Shown here: positions 24,737 through 32,771 of the stretch, piece after piece
How the letters are laid out: each line of letters starts with the position of its first letter
How positions within the stretch are numbered: position 1 is the first letter of the stretch
Assembly (NCBI GenBank): GCA_964420125.1
Contig: CAYQQQ010000010.1
Location: 78,110 to 142,109 of the forward strand
Reading direction: 5' to 3'
Source: CAYQQQ01 sp964420125
Lineage (GTDB): Bacteria > Actinomycetota > Acidimicrobiia > Acidimicrobiales > Microtrichaceae
DNA: 64,000 nucleotides
Notes under the pieces: model-generated
Databases searched by the model: none
Told to the model about the DNA's origin: nothing
What the model saw: only the letters and a program-made list of their open reading frames with translations
Translations under genes and position numbers: made by a program

Positions 24737-24742
24737 CGCCTC

Positions 24743-25549
24743 ATGGACACCGCACGCGCCAAAGCACTCCTCGCCGGCACCCGCTTCGCCGACTTCCGAT
24801 GGGTGGCCGAGACCGGCTCCACCAACACCGACGCCACCGCCGCGCTGGCTGCCGGCGCCACCGACGTGGTGGTGGTCGCCGACCACCAGAGCGCAGGGCG
24901 GGGGCGGCTCGACCGGCGCTGGGAGTCACCGGCGGGGGCGTCGATCCTGATGACGCTCGGAACCACCGCCGAGCTGGCCGAGACGCGCCGCCACCTGCTG
25001 GTCACCGCCACCGCCCTGGCGGCCATCGAGGCCTGCGCCGAGGTGACGGGCTTCCGTCCGGCGCTGAAGTGGCCCAACGACCTGGTGGCCGTCGGCGCCG
25101 GGGGAGCGGGGGTGGACCTCAAGCTGGCGGGCGTGCTGGCGGAGGTCCACGACCTGGGCGGCGGCCGCCACGCCACCGTGGTGGGGATCGGGGTGAACTG
25201 CAACTGGTCCGACGGGGGGATCCCCGAGGAGCTGGCAGCGATCGCCACGTCGCTCGACCTGCTCACCGGCGCGCCGGTGGAGCGGGAGGCGCTGTGCGTG
25301 GCGATCGTGCGCCAGGCGGAGGACCGCTTCGCCGCGCTGGCCGGTCCGGACGGGGTGGAGGCCACCGTGGGAGCGGCGCGCGAGGAGTCGGCCACGTTGG
25401 GGCGTGACGTGCGCGTCGAGCTGCCCGGCGAGGAGGTGGTCGGTCGGGCGGTGGACCTCGACGAGGTCGGCGCGCTGGTGGTGCAGACCGCTGACGGCAC
25501 CCGTCGCAGCGTGGTCGCCGGCGACGTCGTCCACCTCCGCCCCTCCTGA
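24743..25549 (+). CDS. birA: Biotin--[acetyl-CoA-carboxylase] ligase
   Basis: 268 residues. Catalytic domain with the biotinyl-AMP loop GRGRLDRRWESP (about residues 53-64), KWPNDLV (about residues 109-115) and a small C-terminal SH3-like domain (GRAVDLDEVGALVVQTADGT). There is no N-terminal helix-turn-helix, so this is a group I BirA without repressor function. It biotinylates the lysine of the EAMKM motif in the divergent carboxylase. The ATG at 24743 is fixed by the -10 box and by the start of homology. Confidence 0.92.
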   Translation: MDTARAKALLAGTRFADFRWVAETGSTNTDATAALAAGATDVVVVADHQSAGRGRLDRRWESPAGASILMTLGTTAELAETRRHLLVTATALAAIEACAEVTGFRPALKWPNDLVAVGAGGAGVDLKLAGVLAEVHDLGGGRHATVVGIGVNCNWSDGGIPEELAAIATSLDLLTGAPVEREALCVAIVRQAEDRFAALAGPDGVEATVGAAREESATLGRDVRVELPGEEVVGRAVDLDEVGALVVQTADGTRRSVVAGDVVHLRPS

Positions 25550-25592
25550 ACGGCCGGCGCGCCGACGGTTGGGACACCGGGAGGACGGCGGC

Positions 25593-26450
25593 TCAGGGGT
25601 CGACGGCCTCGCTGTAGGCCGCGTCCCACACCTGCGCCGCCCGCTCGGTGAGCGGTCCCGGGGCGCGGCGAAGGGCTCGCCCGTCGACGGCACGGATCGG
25701 TTGCACCTCCCGCCCGGTGGACAGCAGGAACGCCTCGTCCGCATCCCGCAGCGCGTCCAGCGGGAGGGCCTCCTCGTGCACCGGGTGGCCGGCTGCGGCC
25801 ATCGCCTCCAGCAGCAGCGCCCGGGTGACCCCCGCCAGGCAACCCGAGTCCAGCGGCGGGGTGCGCAGCGCGCCGGCCACGCCCACCACCACGTTGGCGC
25901 CGGTGCCCTCGCACAGCTCGCCGCGGGTGTTGGCGAAGATCGCCTCGCTGGCACCGGCGTCCTCGGCGAGGGCCAGCGCCACCACGTTCTCGGCGTAGCT
26001 GGTGGTCTTGAGCCCGCTCAGAGCGCCCTGCTCGTTGCGGGTGAACGGCACGACCACCACGTCGGTGGGGTCGCGCAGCACGGTCATCTCGCCGGCGGTC
26101 ACCATCAGCGTTGGGCCCGCGGTGCCCCGCGACGATCCCATCGGGCCCCGGCCGGCGGTGAGGGTGATCCGCAGCCGGCCGGGCCGTCGCCCCCAGGCCG
26201 TGGCCACCTCCAGCGCCGCCGCTGCGAGCTCGGCGCGAGGCGGCACCTCCAGGCGCAGCCCCGCGGCCGAACGGGCCAGCCGGTCCAGGTGCCGGGTCAG
26301 GGCGAAGGGCGACCCGTCGGCCAGCTTGAGGGTCTCGAACACGCCGTCGCCGACGGTGATGCCGTGGTCCGACCAGTGCAGCCCGGCGCTGGCCGGATCC
26401 CGCAGCGCCCCGTCGATCCACACGATCGGTGTCGCCCCGCCCCCGGTCAC
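25593..26450 (-). CDS. pabC: Aminodeoxychorismate lyase (class IV PLP enzyme)
   Basis: 285-residue PLP enzyme of fold type IV. DHGITVGDGVFETLKL (residues 28-43) is the family opening, and K148 in GLKTTSYAENV is the likely PLP lysine. GTGANVVVGV is the phosphate-binding segment. It would convert 4-amino-4-deoxychorismate to p-aminobenzoate for folate. The GTG start overlaps the pabB stop by 4 bp, so the two are coupled. The pairing with pabB argues for PabC rather than branched-chain aminotransferase or D-amino-acid transaminase, which share the fold. Confidence 0.85.
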   Translation of the reverse strand: MTGGGATPIVWIDGALRDPASAGLHWSDHGITVGDGVFETLKLADGSPFALTRHLDRLARSAAGLRLEVPPRAELAAAALEVATAWGRRPGRLRITLTAGRGPMGSSRGTAGPTLMVTAGEMTVLRDPTDVVVVPFTRNEQGALSGLKTTSYAENVVALALAEDAGASEAIFANTRGELCEGTGANVVVGVAGALRTPPLDSGCLAGVTRALLLEAMAAAGHPVHEEALPLDALRDADEAFLLSTGREVQPIRAVDGRALRRAPGPLTERAAQVWDAAYSEAVDP

Positions 26451-27604
26451 GGCTCGATCTCCATGGGATCCTCCTGCGCTGTTCCTGCCGCTGCCTGCTC
26501 GGCTGCCCCTCGTCGGTCGTCGCTCGGATGGGAGCCGGCGGCCACCGACAGCAGGTTGGCCGCCTTCAGCTCGGTCTCGGCCCACTCCGCCTCGGGGTCG
26601 GAACCCCACGTGATGCCGCCCCCGGTGCCGAAGTTGAGCTCGTCGTCCTCGATCCAGAAGGTGCGGATCGCCACGTTCAGGTCGCCGATCGCCCGGTCGG
26701 CGTCCACCCAGCCCACCGCACCGCAGTACACACCGCGGGGTTCGGGCTCCAGGCGGGCGATCGAGTCCAGCGCCGCCAGCTTCGGTGCTCCGGTCACCGA
26801 TCCCGGGGGGAACGTCGCCTCGATCGCCTCGGTCCAGCCGAGCCCGGGCCGCAGACGGCCCTCCACGGTGCTGACCAGGTGGTACAGGCCGGGGTGCTGC
26901 TCCACCGCCAGCAGCGACGGCACGTGCACCGAACCCCACTCGCACACCCGGCCCAGGTCGTTGCGCACGAGGTCCACGATCATCACGTTCTCGGCCCGAT
27001 CCTTGGGGAGGAACCCCTCCGGGGTGGCGGCGGTGCCCTTGATGGGGGAGGACCACACCCGCTCCGCCTCCCGGGCCAGGAACCGCTCCGGGGAGGCGCT
27101 GGCCACCGCCACCCCGTGGGCCGGGAGGTGCACGACTGCCGAGTAGGGCGCCGGGTTGCCCTGGGCGAGAGCGGCCCCCAGCGCTGCGACGTCGGCGGAC
27201 CACGGCCCTCGCGGATCGGCGGCGGGCAGCGGTGCCCGCAGTCGCCGGGTGAGGTTCACCTGGTAGACGTCGCCCGCCGCGATCTCCTCACGGATGGTGC
27301 GCACCCCCCGGGTGAAGCGCTCGTGGCCGAGGCTGCAGCGCCACTGGGCGGTTCCAGGGCCCCGCCACGGCCGCCCCGGCCACGGGCGAGCGGGGCGCAC
27401 GGAGGCGAAGCGGGCGCACACCGCCGGCGCGTCGAAGGGGAGCACGACCGCCCAGAACCCCCCGCTGTCGAGGGCGCCCAGGTCGGAGGTGACGTCCACC
27501 AGGTCGGTGCACAGCCGCCCGCCCACCACCGCCAGCGGGTGGGGCGTCTCCACCGTGGGCGGTGGGATCGATGCCTGGAGGGGGATGTGGGGCGGGTCGC
27601 TCAA
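26447..27604 (-). CDS. pabB: Aminodeoxychorismate synthase component I
   Basis: About 385 residues of the chorismate-binding family. Seen are IAAGDVYQVNLTRRL, the PabB-type SPIKGTA (lysine in place of the alanine of TrpE), the metal-binding region VDLVRNDLGRVCEWGSV, and GSVTGAPKLAALDSI. It aminates chorismate with ammonia from a PabA-type glutaminase, not seen here. The proposed start is a TTG at 27604, 8 nt after TAGGAT on the same strand; in-frame codons further upstream would lie before that promoter. It is translationally coupled to pabC. Confidence 0.85.
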   Translation of the reverse strand: MSDPPHIPLQASIPPPTVETPHPLAVVGGRLCTDLVDVTSDLGALDSGGFWAVVLPFDAPAVCARFASVRPARPWPGRPWRGPGTAQWRCSLGHERFTRGVRTIREEIAAGDVYQVNLTRRLRAPLPAADPRGPWSADVAALGAALAQGNPAPYSAVVHLPAHGVAVASASPERFLAREAERVWSSPIKGTAATPEGFLPKDRAENVMIVDLVRNDLGRVCEWGSVHVPSLLAVEQHPGLYHLVSTVEGRLRPGLGWTEAIEATFPPGSVTGAPKLAALDSIARLEPEPRGVYCGAVGWVDADRAIGDLNVAIRTFWIEDDELNFGTGGGITWGSDPEAEWAETELKAANLLSVAAGSHPSDDRRGAAEQAAAGTAQEDPMEIEP

Positions 27605-27612
27605 CCCAGGGG

Positions 27613-27618
27613 ATCCTA
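27613..27618 (-). promoter_or_regulatory. -10 box TAGGAT, leaderless spacing, pabB
   Basis: On the minus strand TAGGAT ends 8 nt before a TTG that begins the conserved part of PabB. If right, pabB-pabC is expressed from a leaderless transcript with a TTG start. Confidence 0.4.
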
Positions 27619-27709
27619 CGTCCTCCGGTGTCGTCGCCGGCCGTGGCGGAAGCCCGTGGGGCCTCTCAGGGCAGGGGTGGGGACTCGCGGATCCGGCGGT
27701 CCCCACTGC

Positions 27710-27715
27710 TACCGT
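27710..27715 (+). promoter_or_regulatory. -10 box TACCGT, leaderless spacing, LCP gene
   Basis: TACCGT ends 8 nt before the GTG at 27724. No Shine-Dalgarno sequence lies between them. Confidence 0.5.
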
Positions 27716-27723
27716 CGGACCCC

Positions 27724-29286
27724 GTGGGATCCGCCGGCAAGCTCCGTCGAACCTGGCCGCAGCGGCTGCTGCTCACGTTCAACGCGGTGCTCGCGGTCGC
27801 CTGCCTGGCCGCCGCCGCCGGGCTGACCGTGTTCGAGGAGAAGCTGTCCCGTGTGTCGACGGTGGCGATCGACTCGCCCGACGCCCAGCCGGTGGAGGTG
27901 TCCGAGCCCCGCAACATCCTGATCATCGGCACCGACAGCGCTGCCAACCTCGACGAGGACGACCCGGTCGGCAACGGCCGCACCGGCGAGCGCCTGGCGG
28001 ACGTGATCATGATCCTGCGGATCGAGCCCGAAGCGGGCACGGCGCAGCTGATCTCCATCCCCCGCGACACCCGGGTGGAGCTCCCCAGCGGAGAGATGAC
28101 CAAGATCAACGGCGCGGTGTGGGACGTCGACGGCCCGCTCAACCTGATCCGCACCATCAAGCGCAACTTCGGCATCTCCATCGACAACTACGTGCAGGTG
28201 GACTTCGCGGCCTTCAAGGACCTCGTGGAGCAGCTCGGCGGGGTGCCGGTGTACTTCGAGGTGCCGGTGCGTGACCTGAAGACCGGTCTGAACGTCACCG
28301 AGCCCGGCTGCATCACCCTCGACCCCGTCCAAGCGCTGGCCTACGCCCGCTCCCGCCACTTCCAGTTCAAGCTCGACGGGAAGTGGCAGTACGACCAGAC
28401 CGGCGACCTCGGTCGGATCACCCGCCAGCAGGACTTCATCAAGCGCTCGATGCGGCGGGCATCCGACAAGGGCCTGCGCAACCCCGGCACGGCCTTCGGC
28501 CTCGTCGACGCGGGGGTGCAGTCGGTGGTGATGGACCAGAGCCTCAACGTCGGGATCATCCTCGAGCTGGTGGACGTGTTCCGCACCTTCAACCCCGACG
28601 AGCTGGCCACGCAGCAGATCGTCACCTACTCCAAGGACCGGGGCGGGATCTCCTACCAGGAGGTCGACTGGGACGAGACCCTCCCGCTCCTGGTGCCGTT
28701 CTGGGGCTACGACGAGTCCCAGCAGCTGGCGGCCGCCGACGTGATCGTCGACGTCGCCGGGACCCGGGACCAGCAGGAGAGCCTGGGTCTGGTGGTGGCG
28801 TCGCTCGACCAGCGGGGCTTCGACGCCGACTCCATGACCACTCGCAAGTCGGCCTCCGCCACCAGCATCACCTACGGCCAGGGCGGGTTCCCCGCCGCTC
28901 AGCTGCTCGCCGCCCAGCTCGTGGACACGCCGGCGATGGTCTTCGACGAGGACGTCGTCGGCCCCCGGTTGGTGCTGAACCTGGGCCGGCAGTTCGGCGG
29001 GCTGCGGGACACGCCGCTGGCCATCGAGGAGCTGCCGGTCGAGCTGCAGGAGCCGGAGGAGGGCTACAACCCCTTCCTCACCGGCGTGGTGGCGGAGGAG
29101 ACCCCGGTGCCCCCCGCCGAGGCGCCGGAGCAGGTGGCGCCGGAGACGCCGGCCACCGACGCGCCGACCACCGAGACGACCCTGCCGGCCGACCAGGACC
29201 CTGCGTTCCTCGAAGCGGCTGAGGCCGAGGGTGCGCCGCCGGGGATCGTGCCGAGCGACCCGGCCAAGGCCGCCGCCTGCCACTGA
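27724..29286 (+). CDS. LytR-CpsA-Psr (LCP) family glycopolymer ligase
   Basis: 520-residue, type II membrane protein. A short cytoplasmic basic end precedes one span (about residues 14-36; LLLTFNAVLAVACLAAAAG). The LCP domain (about 58-255) has NILIIGTDS, the conserved SIPRDTRV segment and QALAYARSRH. A LytR_C-like domain follows (about 335-430), then a proline/threonine-rich acidic tail. LCP enzymes attach polyprenyl-linked glycans to peptidoglycan; in mycobacteria they ligate arabinogalactan. It likely anchors the polysaccharides made by the surrounding genes. GTG start supported by the -10 box. Confidence 0.9.
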   Translation: MGSAGKLRRTWPQRLLLTFNAVLAVACLAAAAGLTVFEEKLSRVSTVAIDSPDAQPVEVSEPRNILIIGTDSAANLDEDDPVGNGRTGERLADVIMILRIEPEAGTAQLISIPRDTRVELPSGEMTKINGAVWDVDGPLNLIRTIKRNFGISIDNYVQVDFAAFKDLVEQLGGVPVYFEVPVRDLKTGLNVTEPGCITLDPVQALAYARSRHFQFKLDGKWQYDQTGDLGRITRQQDFIKRSMRRASDKGLRNPGTAFGLVDAGVQSVVMDQSLNVGIILELVDVFRTFNPDELATQQIVTYSKDRGGISYQEVDWDETLPLLVPFWGYDESQQLAAADVIVDVAGTRDQQESLGLVVASLDQRGFDADSMTTRKSASATSITYGQGGFPAAQLLAAQLVDTPAMVFDEDVVGPRLVLNLGRQFGGLRDTPLAIEELPVELQEPEEGYNPFLTGVVAEETPVPPAEAPEQVAPETPATDAPTTETTLPADQDPAFLEAAEAEGAPPGIVPSDPAKAAACH

Positions 29287-29304
29287 CCCGCCCGCCACTG
29301 ACCT

Positions 29305-29368
29305 CCCGGACTGCCACCCGTGATGCACCGGGGCGGTGCCGGCTGGGTGGCAGCTCGGCGGGGTGGGG
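29305..29368. repeat. Intergenic hairpin repeat, copy 1
   Basis: 64 bp, identical to the copy 82 bp further on. An outer stem CTGCCACCC (29311-29319) with GGGTGGCAG (29345-29353) encloses an inner hairpin GCACCG-GGG-CGGTGC. It sits between the convergent LCP and fcl genes and may also terminate transcription. Confidence 0.75.
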
Positions 29369-29386
29369 CACTCGCCCCGTGATCTC

Positions 29387-29450
29387 CCCGGACTGCCACC
29401 CGTGATGCACCGGGGCGGTGCCGGCTGGGTGGCAGCTCGGCGGGGTGGGG
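29387..29450. repeat. Intergenic hairpin repeat, copy 2
   Basis: Exact 64-bp copy of 29305-29368, with the same outer stem (29393-29401 with 29427-29435) and the same inner hairpin. The two copies are separated by 18 unrelated bases. Confidence 0.75.
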
Positions 29451-29486
29451 GGGCGGCGGGGCGGTCGGCGTTGGTAGGAGGAGCCG

Positions 29487-30449
29487 TCAGTGGTCGCGGG
29501 ACTCGGCGAGCTCCCGGTTGGTCCGGTACCAGTCGATCGTGCGGGCCAGGCCCTCGCGGAACGGCGTGGACGCCACGAAGCCGAACTCCTCCTTGGCCCG
29601 GCTGGGGTCGACCCTGCGCCGGGGCTGGCCGTCGGGCTTGGTGGCGTCCCAGCGGATCTCGCCCTCGAAGCCCACGAGCTCGGCGATCGTCCCCACCAGC
29701 TCGCGGATCGGCATCTCCTCGTCGGTGCCGAGGTTGACCGGGTCGCCGCGGTCGTAGTGCTCGGTGCCGAGCAGGATCCCCTCCGCCGCGTCGTCGACGT
29801 AGAGGAACTCGCGACTGGCAGAACCCGTTCCCCACACGTCGATGTGCGCCGCCCCGGCCTCCGCCGCCTCGACGCACTTCTTGATCAGCGCCGGGATCAC
29901 ATGGCTCACCGCCGGGTGGAACTTGTCCCCCGGGCCGTAGAGGTTGGTGGGCATCAGATAGATCGCCTGCTGGCCGTACTGGTCGCGGTTGGCCTGGAGC
30001 TGGGTGAGCTGGGCGAGCTTGGCCACGCCATAGGGGGCGTTGGTCTCCTCGGGGTAGCCCTGCCACAGCGACTCCTCCCGGAAGGGCACCGGGGTGAACT
30101 TGGGGTAGGAGCAGATCGTGCCGACGACCACCGTCTTTGGGGTGCCGGCCCGCAGGGTGGCATCCAGCACGAAGGTGCCCATGAGGAGGTTGTCGAGGTA
30201 GAGGTCCGCGGGGCGCTCGCGGTTGGCCCCGATGCCCCCGACCCGAGCGGCGAGGTGGATCACCACGTCCGGCGCCAGCGAGCGCACCAGCTCGAGCGTG
30301 GCCTCCCGGTCGCGCAGGTCGAGCTCGGAGGACGAGGGGGTGGAGACCCGACCCGGTCGGCGGGGCTCCAAGGCCCGGAGCACCGCGCCGCCGAGGAAGC
30401 CTCCGGCGCCGGTGACCAGGACGTGGCGGCCGCTCCAGAAATCGCTCAT
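29487..30449 (-). CDS. fcl: GDP-L-fucose synthase (GDP-4-keto-6-deoxymannose 3,5-epimerase-4-reductase)
   Basis: 320 residues of the extended SDR family. NADP-binding TGAGGFLG (about residues 14-21), HLAARVGGIGAN, SICSYP-like TICSYPKFTPVPFREESLWQ split across the active site, and YGVAK with the catalytic Tyr and Lys are all typical of GDP-fucose synthase. It uses the product of GMD (encoded at 40189-41169) to make GDP-L-fucose. The ATG at 30449 follows a TACCGT box by 8 nt. The two intergenic hairpin repeats lie directly after its stop. Confidence 0.9.
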   Translation of the reverse strand: MSDFWSGRHVLVTGAGGFLGGAVLRALEPRRPGRVSTPSSSELDLRDREATLELVRSLAPDVVIHLAARVGGIGANRERPADLYLDNLLMGTFVLDATLRAGTPKTVVVGTICSYPKFTPVPFREESLWQGYPEETNAPYGVAKLAQLTQLQANRDQYGQQAIYLMPTNLYGPGDKFHPAVSHVIPALIKKCVEAAEAGAAHIDVWGTGSASREFLYVDDAAEGILLGTEHYDRGDPVNLGTDEEMPIRELVGTIAELVGFEGEIRWDATKPDGQPRRRVDPSRAKEEFGFVASTPFREGLARTIDWYRTNRELAESRDH

Positions 30450-30457
30450 CGGGGGTC

Positions 30458-30463
30458 ACGGTA
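30458..30463 (-). promoter_or_regulatory. -10 box TACCGT, leaderless spacing, fcl
   Basis: On the minus strand TACCGT ends 8 nt before the fcl ATG; no Shine-Dalgarno sequence lies between. Confidence 0.5.
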
Positions 30464-30490
30464 CTCCCTCGGGCCCGTGGGAGACTCCTC

Positions 30491-31597
30491 GTGATGGCCG
30501 CCGCACCGCGGGTCGCCATGACCCTCACCCAGGACTGGCACGCGGTGCCCGGCGGCACGGCCGTGGCGGCCAACGCGCTGGCCGAGGCGTTGCAGCGCGA
30601 CGGCGTCGCCGAGGTGATCGGCGTGGTGCCCGCCGGTGGCACGCCCGCGGAGGGGTTCCGCCCGCCGGTGCCCACCGCCTCGCTCGCCCTGCCCGTGCCG
30701 TGGCTCTACGACGCCTGGCACCACCTGCGCCGGCCCCGGGTGACCAGCGCCACCGGAGCGGTCGAGCTGGTGCACCTGACCATCCCCATCGCCGCCCCAC
30801 CCGAGCGGGTGCCGACCGTGGCGACGGTGCACGACCTCCTTCCCCTCACCATGCCGGAGCGCTTCCGCCGCAGGGGGGTGCGGCTGATGACCCGTGGGCT
30901 GGAGCGGATCCGGCGGGAGGCGGCCGCGGTGCTGGTGCCCTCGGAGTGGTCTCGCCGGGAGTTCGAGGCGCACGGGTTCGACCCCGAGCGCCTGCACGTG
31001 GTGCCCCTGGGCGTCGAGGAGATCGTGGCGCCCACCCCCGAGGAGGTGGCGCGCGTGCTCGGCCGCCACGGCCTGCGACGCCCGTTCGTGCTCTTCGTGG
31101 GCACCTCCGAGCCGCGCAAGGGCCTCGACGTGCTCCTCTCGGCGTGGTCGCGGCTCGGGAGCCCGGGCGCCGACCTGGTGCTGGTGGGCCCCGCCGGCTG
31201 GGGGGAGCTCGATGGGCTCCTGGCGGCGTCGGGGCCGGAGGTCCACCGACTGGGCTTCGTGCCCCGCGAGGAGCTGCGGGTGCTGCTGGGAGCGGCGGCG
31301 GCGACCTGCCTGCCGTCGCGGGCGGAGGGCTTCGGCCTGCCCGTCCTCGAGGCCATGGCCGCCGGATCCCCGGTGATCACCACCTCGGGCACCGCCATGG
31401 AGGAGGTCGCCGGCGGCGCCGCGGTGCTGGTGCCCGCCGGCGACGTCGATGCCCTTGCCGAGGCGCTCGAGGCGCTGCTGGCCGACCCGGGCGACGCCGA
31501 CCGGCGCCGTGCCCTCGGCCGGGAGCGGGCCGCCGGGTTCGGGTGGGACGCCACGGCTGCGGCCGTCGGAGCCGTCTACCGTCGGGTGCTGGGGTGA
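30491..31597 (+). CDS. Glycosyltransferase family 4 (mannosyl- or rhamnosyltransferase-like)
   Basis: 368 residues of GT-B fold. ALTQDW-like opening with VPGGTAVAANALAEAL as acceptor loop, TVHDLLPLTMPERFRR, and donor-site elements VGTSEPRKGLDVLLSAW and SRAEGFGLPVLEAMAAGSPV. It would act on lipid-linked glycan at the inner membrane face. First of three consecutive GT4 genes in tight order. GTG start at 30491, 7 nt after GGGAG; an ATG follows directly. Donor is likely a GDP- or NDP-sugar, which the sequence does not settle. Confidence 0.85.
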   Translation: MMAAAPRVAMTLTQDWHAVPGGTAVAANALAEALQRDGVAEVIGVVPAGGTPAEGFRPPVPTASLALPVPWLYDAWHHLRRPRVTSATGAVELVHLTIPIAAPPERVPTVATVHDLLPLTMPERFRRRGVRLMTRGLERIRREAAAVLVPSEWSRREFEAHGFDPERLHVVPLGVEEIVAPTPEEVARVLGRHGLRRPFVLFVGTSEPRKGLDVLLSAWSRLGSPGADLVLVGPAGWGELDGLLAASGPEVHRLGFVPREELRVLLGAAAATCLPSRAEGFGLPVLEAMAAGSPVITTSGTAMEEVAGGAAVLVPAGDVDALAEALEALLADPGDADRRRALGRERAAGFGWDATAAAVGAVYRRVLG

Positions 31598-31607
31598 GGA
31601 GGCCGCG

Positions 31608-32771
31608 GTGAGCGACGGCGGACGCCTCCGGGTGCTGGTGAACCTGACCTGGCTGGTTCCGGGCGTGGTGGGCGGCAGCGAGGAGTCCACCACCGACGCG
31701 CTGCGCGCCGTGCTGGGCACCCGTCCCGAGGTGGAGCTGCAGCTGGCGGTGCTGCGTCCCTTCCTCGACGCCCATCCCGACCTGGCCGCGGCGTGCCGCT
31801 GCGAGGTGCTCGACCTGTCCGGTTCGTCGAAGGTCGCCCGGGTGGCCGCCGAGCAGACGTGGCTGGCGCGTCGTGCCAGGGCGCTGCGACCCGACCTGGT
31901 GCACCACGCCGGCGGGGTCGTCCCCCTGGTCCATCCAGGCTGCCAGACGCTCACCGTCCACGACCTCCAGCCGCTCGACCTGCCCGCCAACTTCGCCACC
32001 CGCAAGCGGCTCTACCTGCGGGCGATGCTCGGACGCTCGGCCCGGGTCGCCCGGGCGGTCTGCGTGCCGAGCCGCTTCACCGCCGGACGGCTCCGAGCGC
32101 TGCTGGGGGTGGAGGGCTCCCGGGTGCACGTGGTGCCGTGGTCGGTGACCTCGCCGGCCCCGGGACCCCCGGGATCGGCCCCGGGCGAGGACCGCTCCAG
32201 GCCGGATCCCGATCAGCCGATGCTGCTGTACCCGGCCATCACCTACCCCCACAAGAACCACCTCGTGCTGCTCGAGGCCTTCGCCGAGCTGCGTCGCGAC
32301 GTTCCCGAGGCGCGCCTGGTGCTGCCCGGTGGCCCCGGCCCCTGCGAGGCGGAGGTCCGGGCCCGGATGGCCCGGGCGGACCTGGCCGGCCACGTCGAGC
32401 GGCCCGGGCGGATCGAGCGGACACGGTTGGAGGAGTGCTACCGCGAGGCCACCGCAGTGGTCGTCCCGTCGCGCTACGAGGGCTTCGGCCTGCCGGCCCT
32501 GGAGGCCATGGTGCGGGGGGTCCCGGTGGTGGTGGCCGACGCCGGGGCGCTGCCCGAGGTGGTGGGCACCCTGCCCGGGGCCGCCCCCTCGCCGGTCGAC
32601 CCCGACGATGTGACAGGCTGGGCGGCCGCCATGCAGGCTGTGGTGGACCTCGACGGTGCCCGCCGCCGCGAGGTCGTCGAGGCCGGCCTGGCCCGTGCCG
32701 GTCGGTTCTCGCCGTCGGCCACCGCCGACGGCCTCGTCGCCGCCTGGCGACATGCGTTGGCTGTGCCATGA
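31608..32771 (+). CDS. Glycosyltransferase family 4
   Basis: 387 residues of GT-B fold. VNLTWLVPGVVGGSEESTTD is the acceptor-side start with its GG loop. TVHDLQPLDLPANFA and the donor-site AITYPHKNHLVLLEAF, then SRYEGFGLPALEAMVRGVPV, match mannosyltransferase-like GT4 enzymes. GAGGAGG sits 5 nt before the GTG at 31608. The stop overlaps the next ATG. A proline/glycine-rich loop (about residues 183-202) between the two halves is unusual. Confidence 0.85.
   Translation: MSDGGRLRVLVNLTWLVPGVVGGSEESTTDALRAVLGTRPEVELQLAVLRPFLDAHPDLAAACRCEVLDLSGSSKVARVAAEQTWLARRARALRPDLVHHAGGVVPLVHPGCQTLTVHDLQPLDLPANFATRKRLYLRAMLGRSARVARAVCVPSRFTAGRLRALLGVEGSRVHVVPWSVTSPAPGPPGSAPGEDRSRPDPDQPMLLYPAITYPHKNHLVLLEAFAELRRDVPEARLVLPGGPGPCEAEVRARMARADLAGHVERPGRIERTRLEECYREATAVVVPSRYEGFGLPALEAMVRGVPVVVADAGALPEVVGTLPGAAPSPVDPDDVTGWAAAMQAVVDLDGARRREVVEAGLARAGRFSPSATADGLVAAWRHALAVP

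Noticed and set aside
29305..29450. Small CRISPR-like array
   Set aside because: Only two units, each with a nested hairpin, separated by an 18-bp non-spacer-like segment, and no cas genes nearby.
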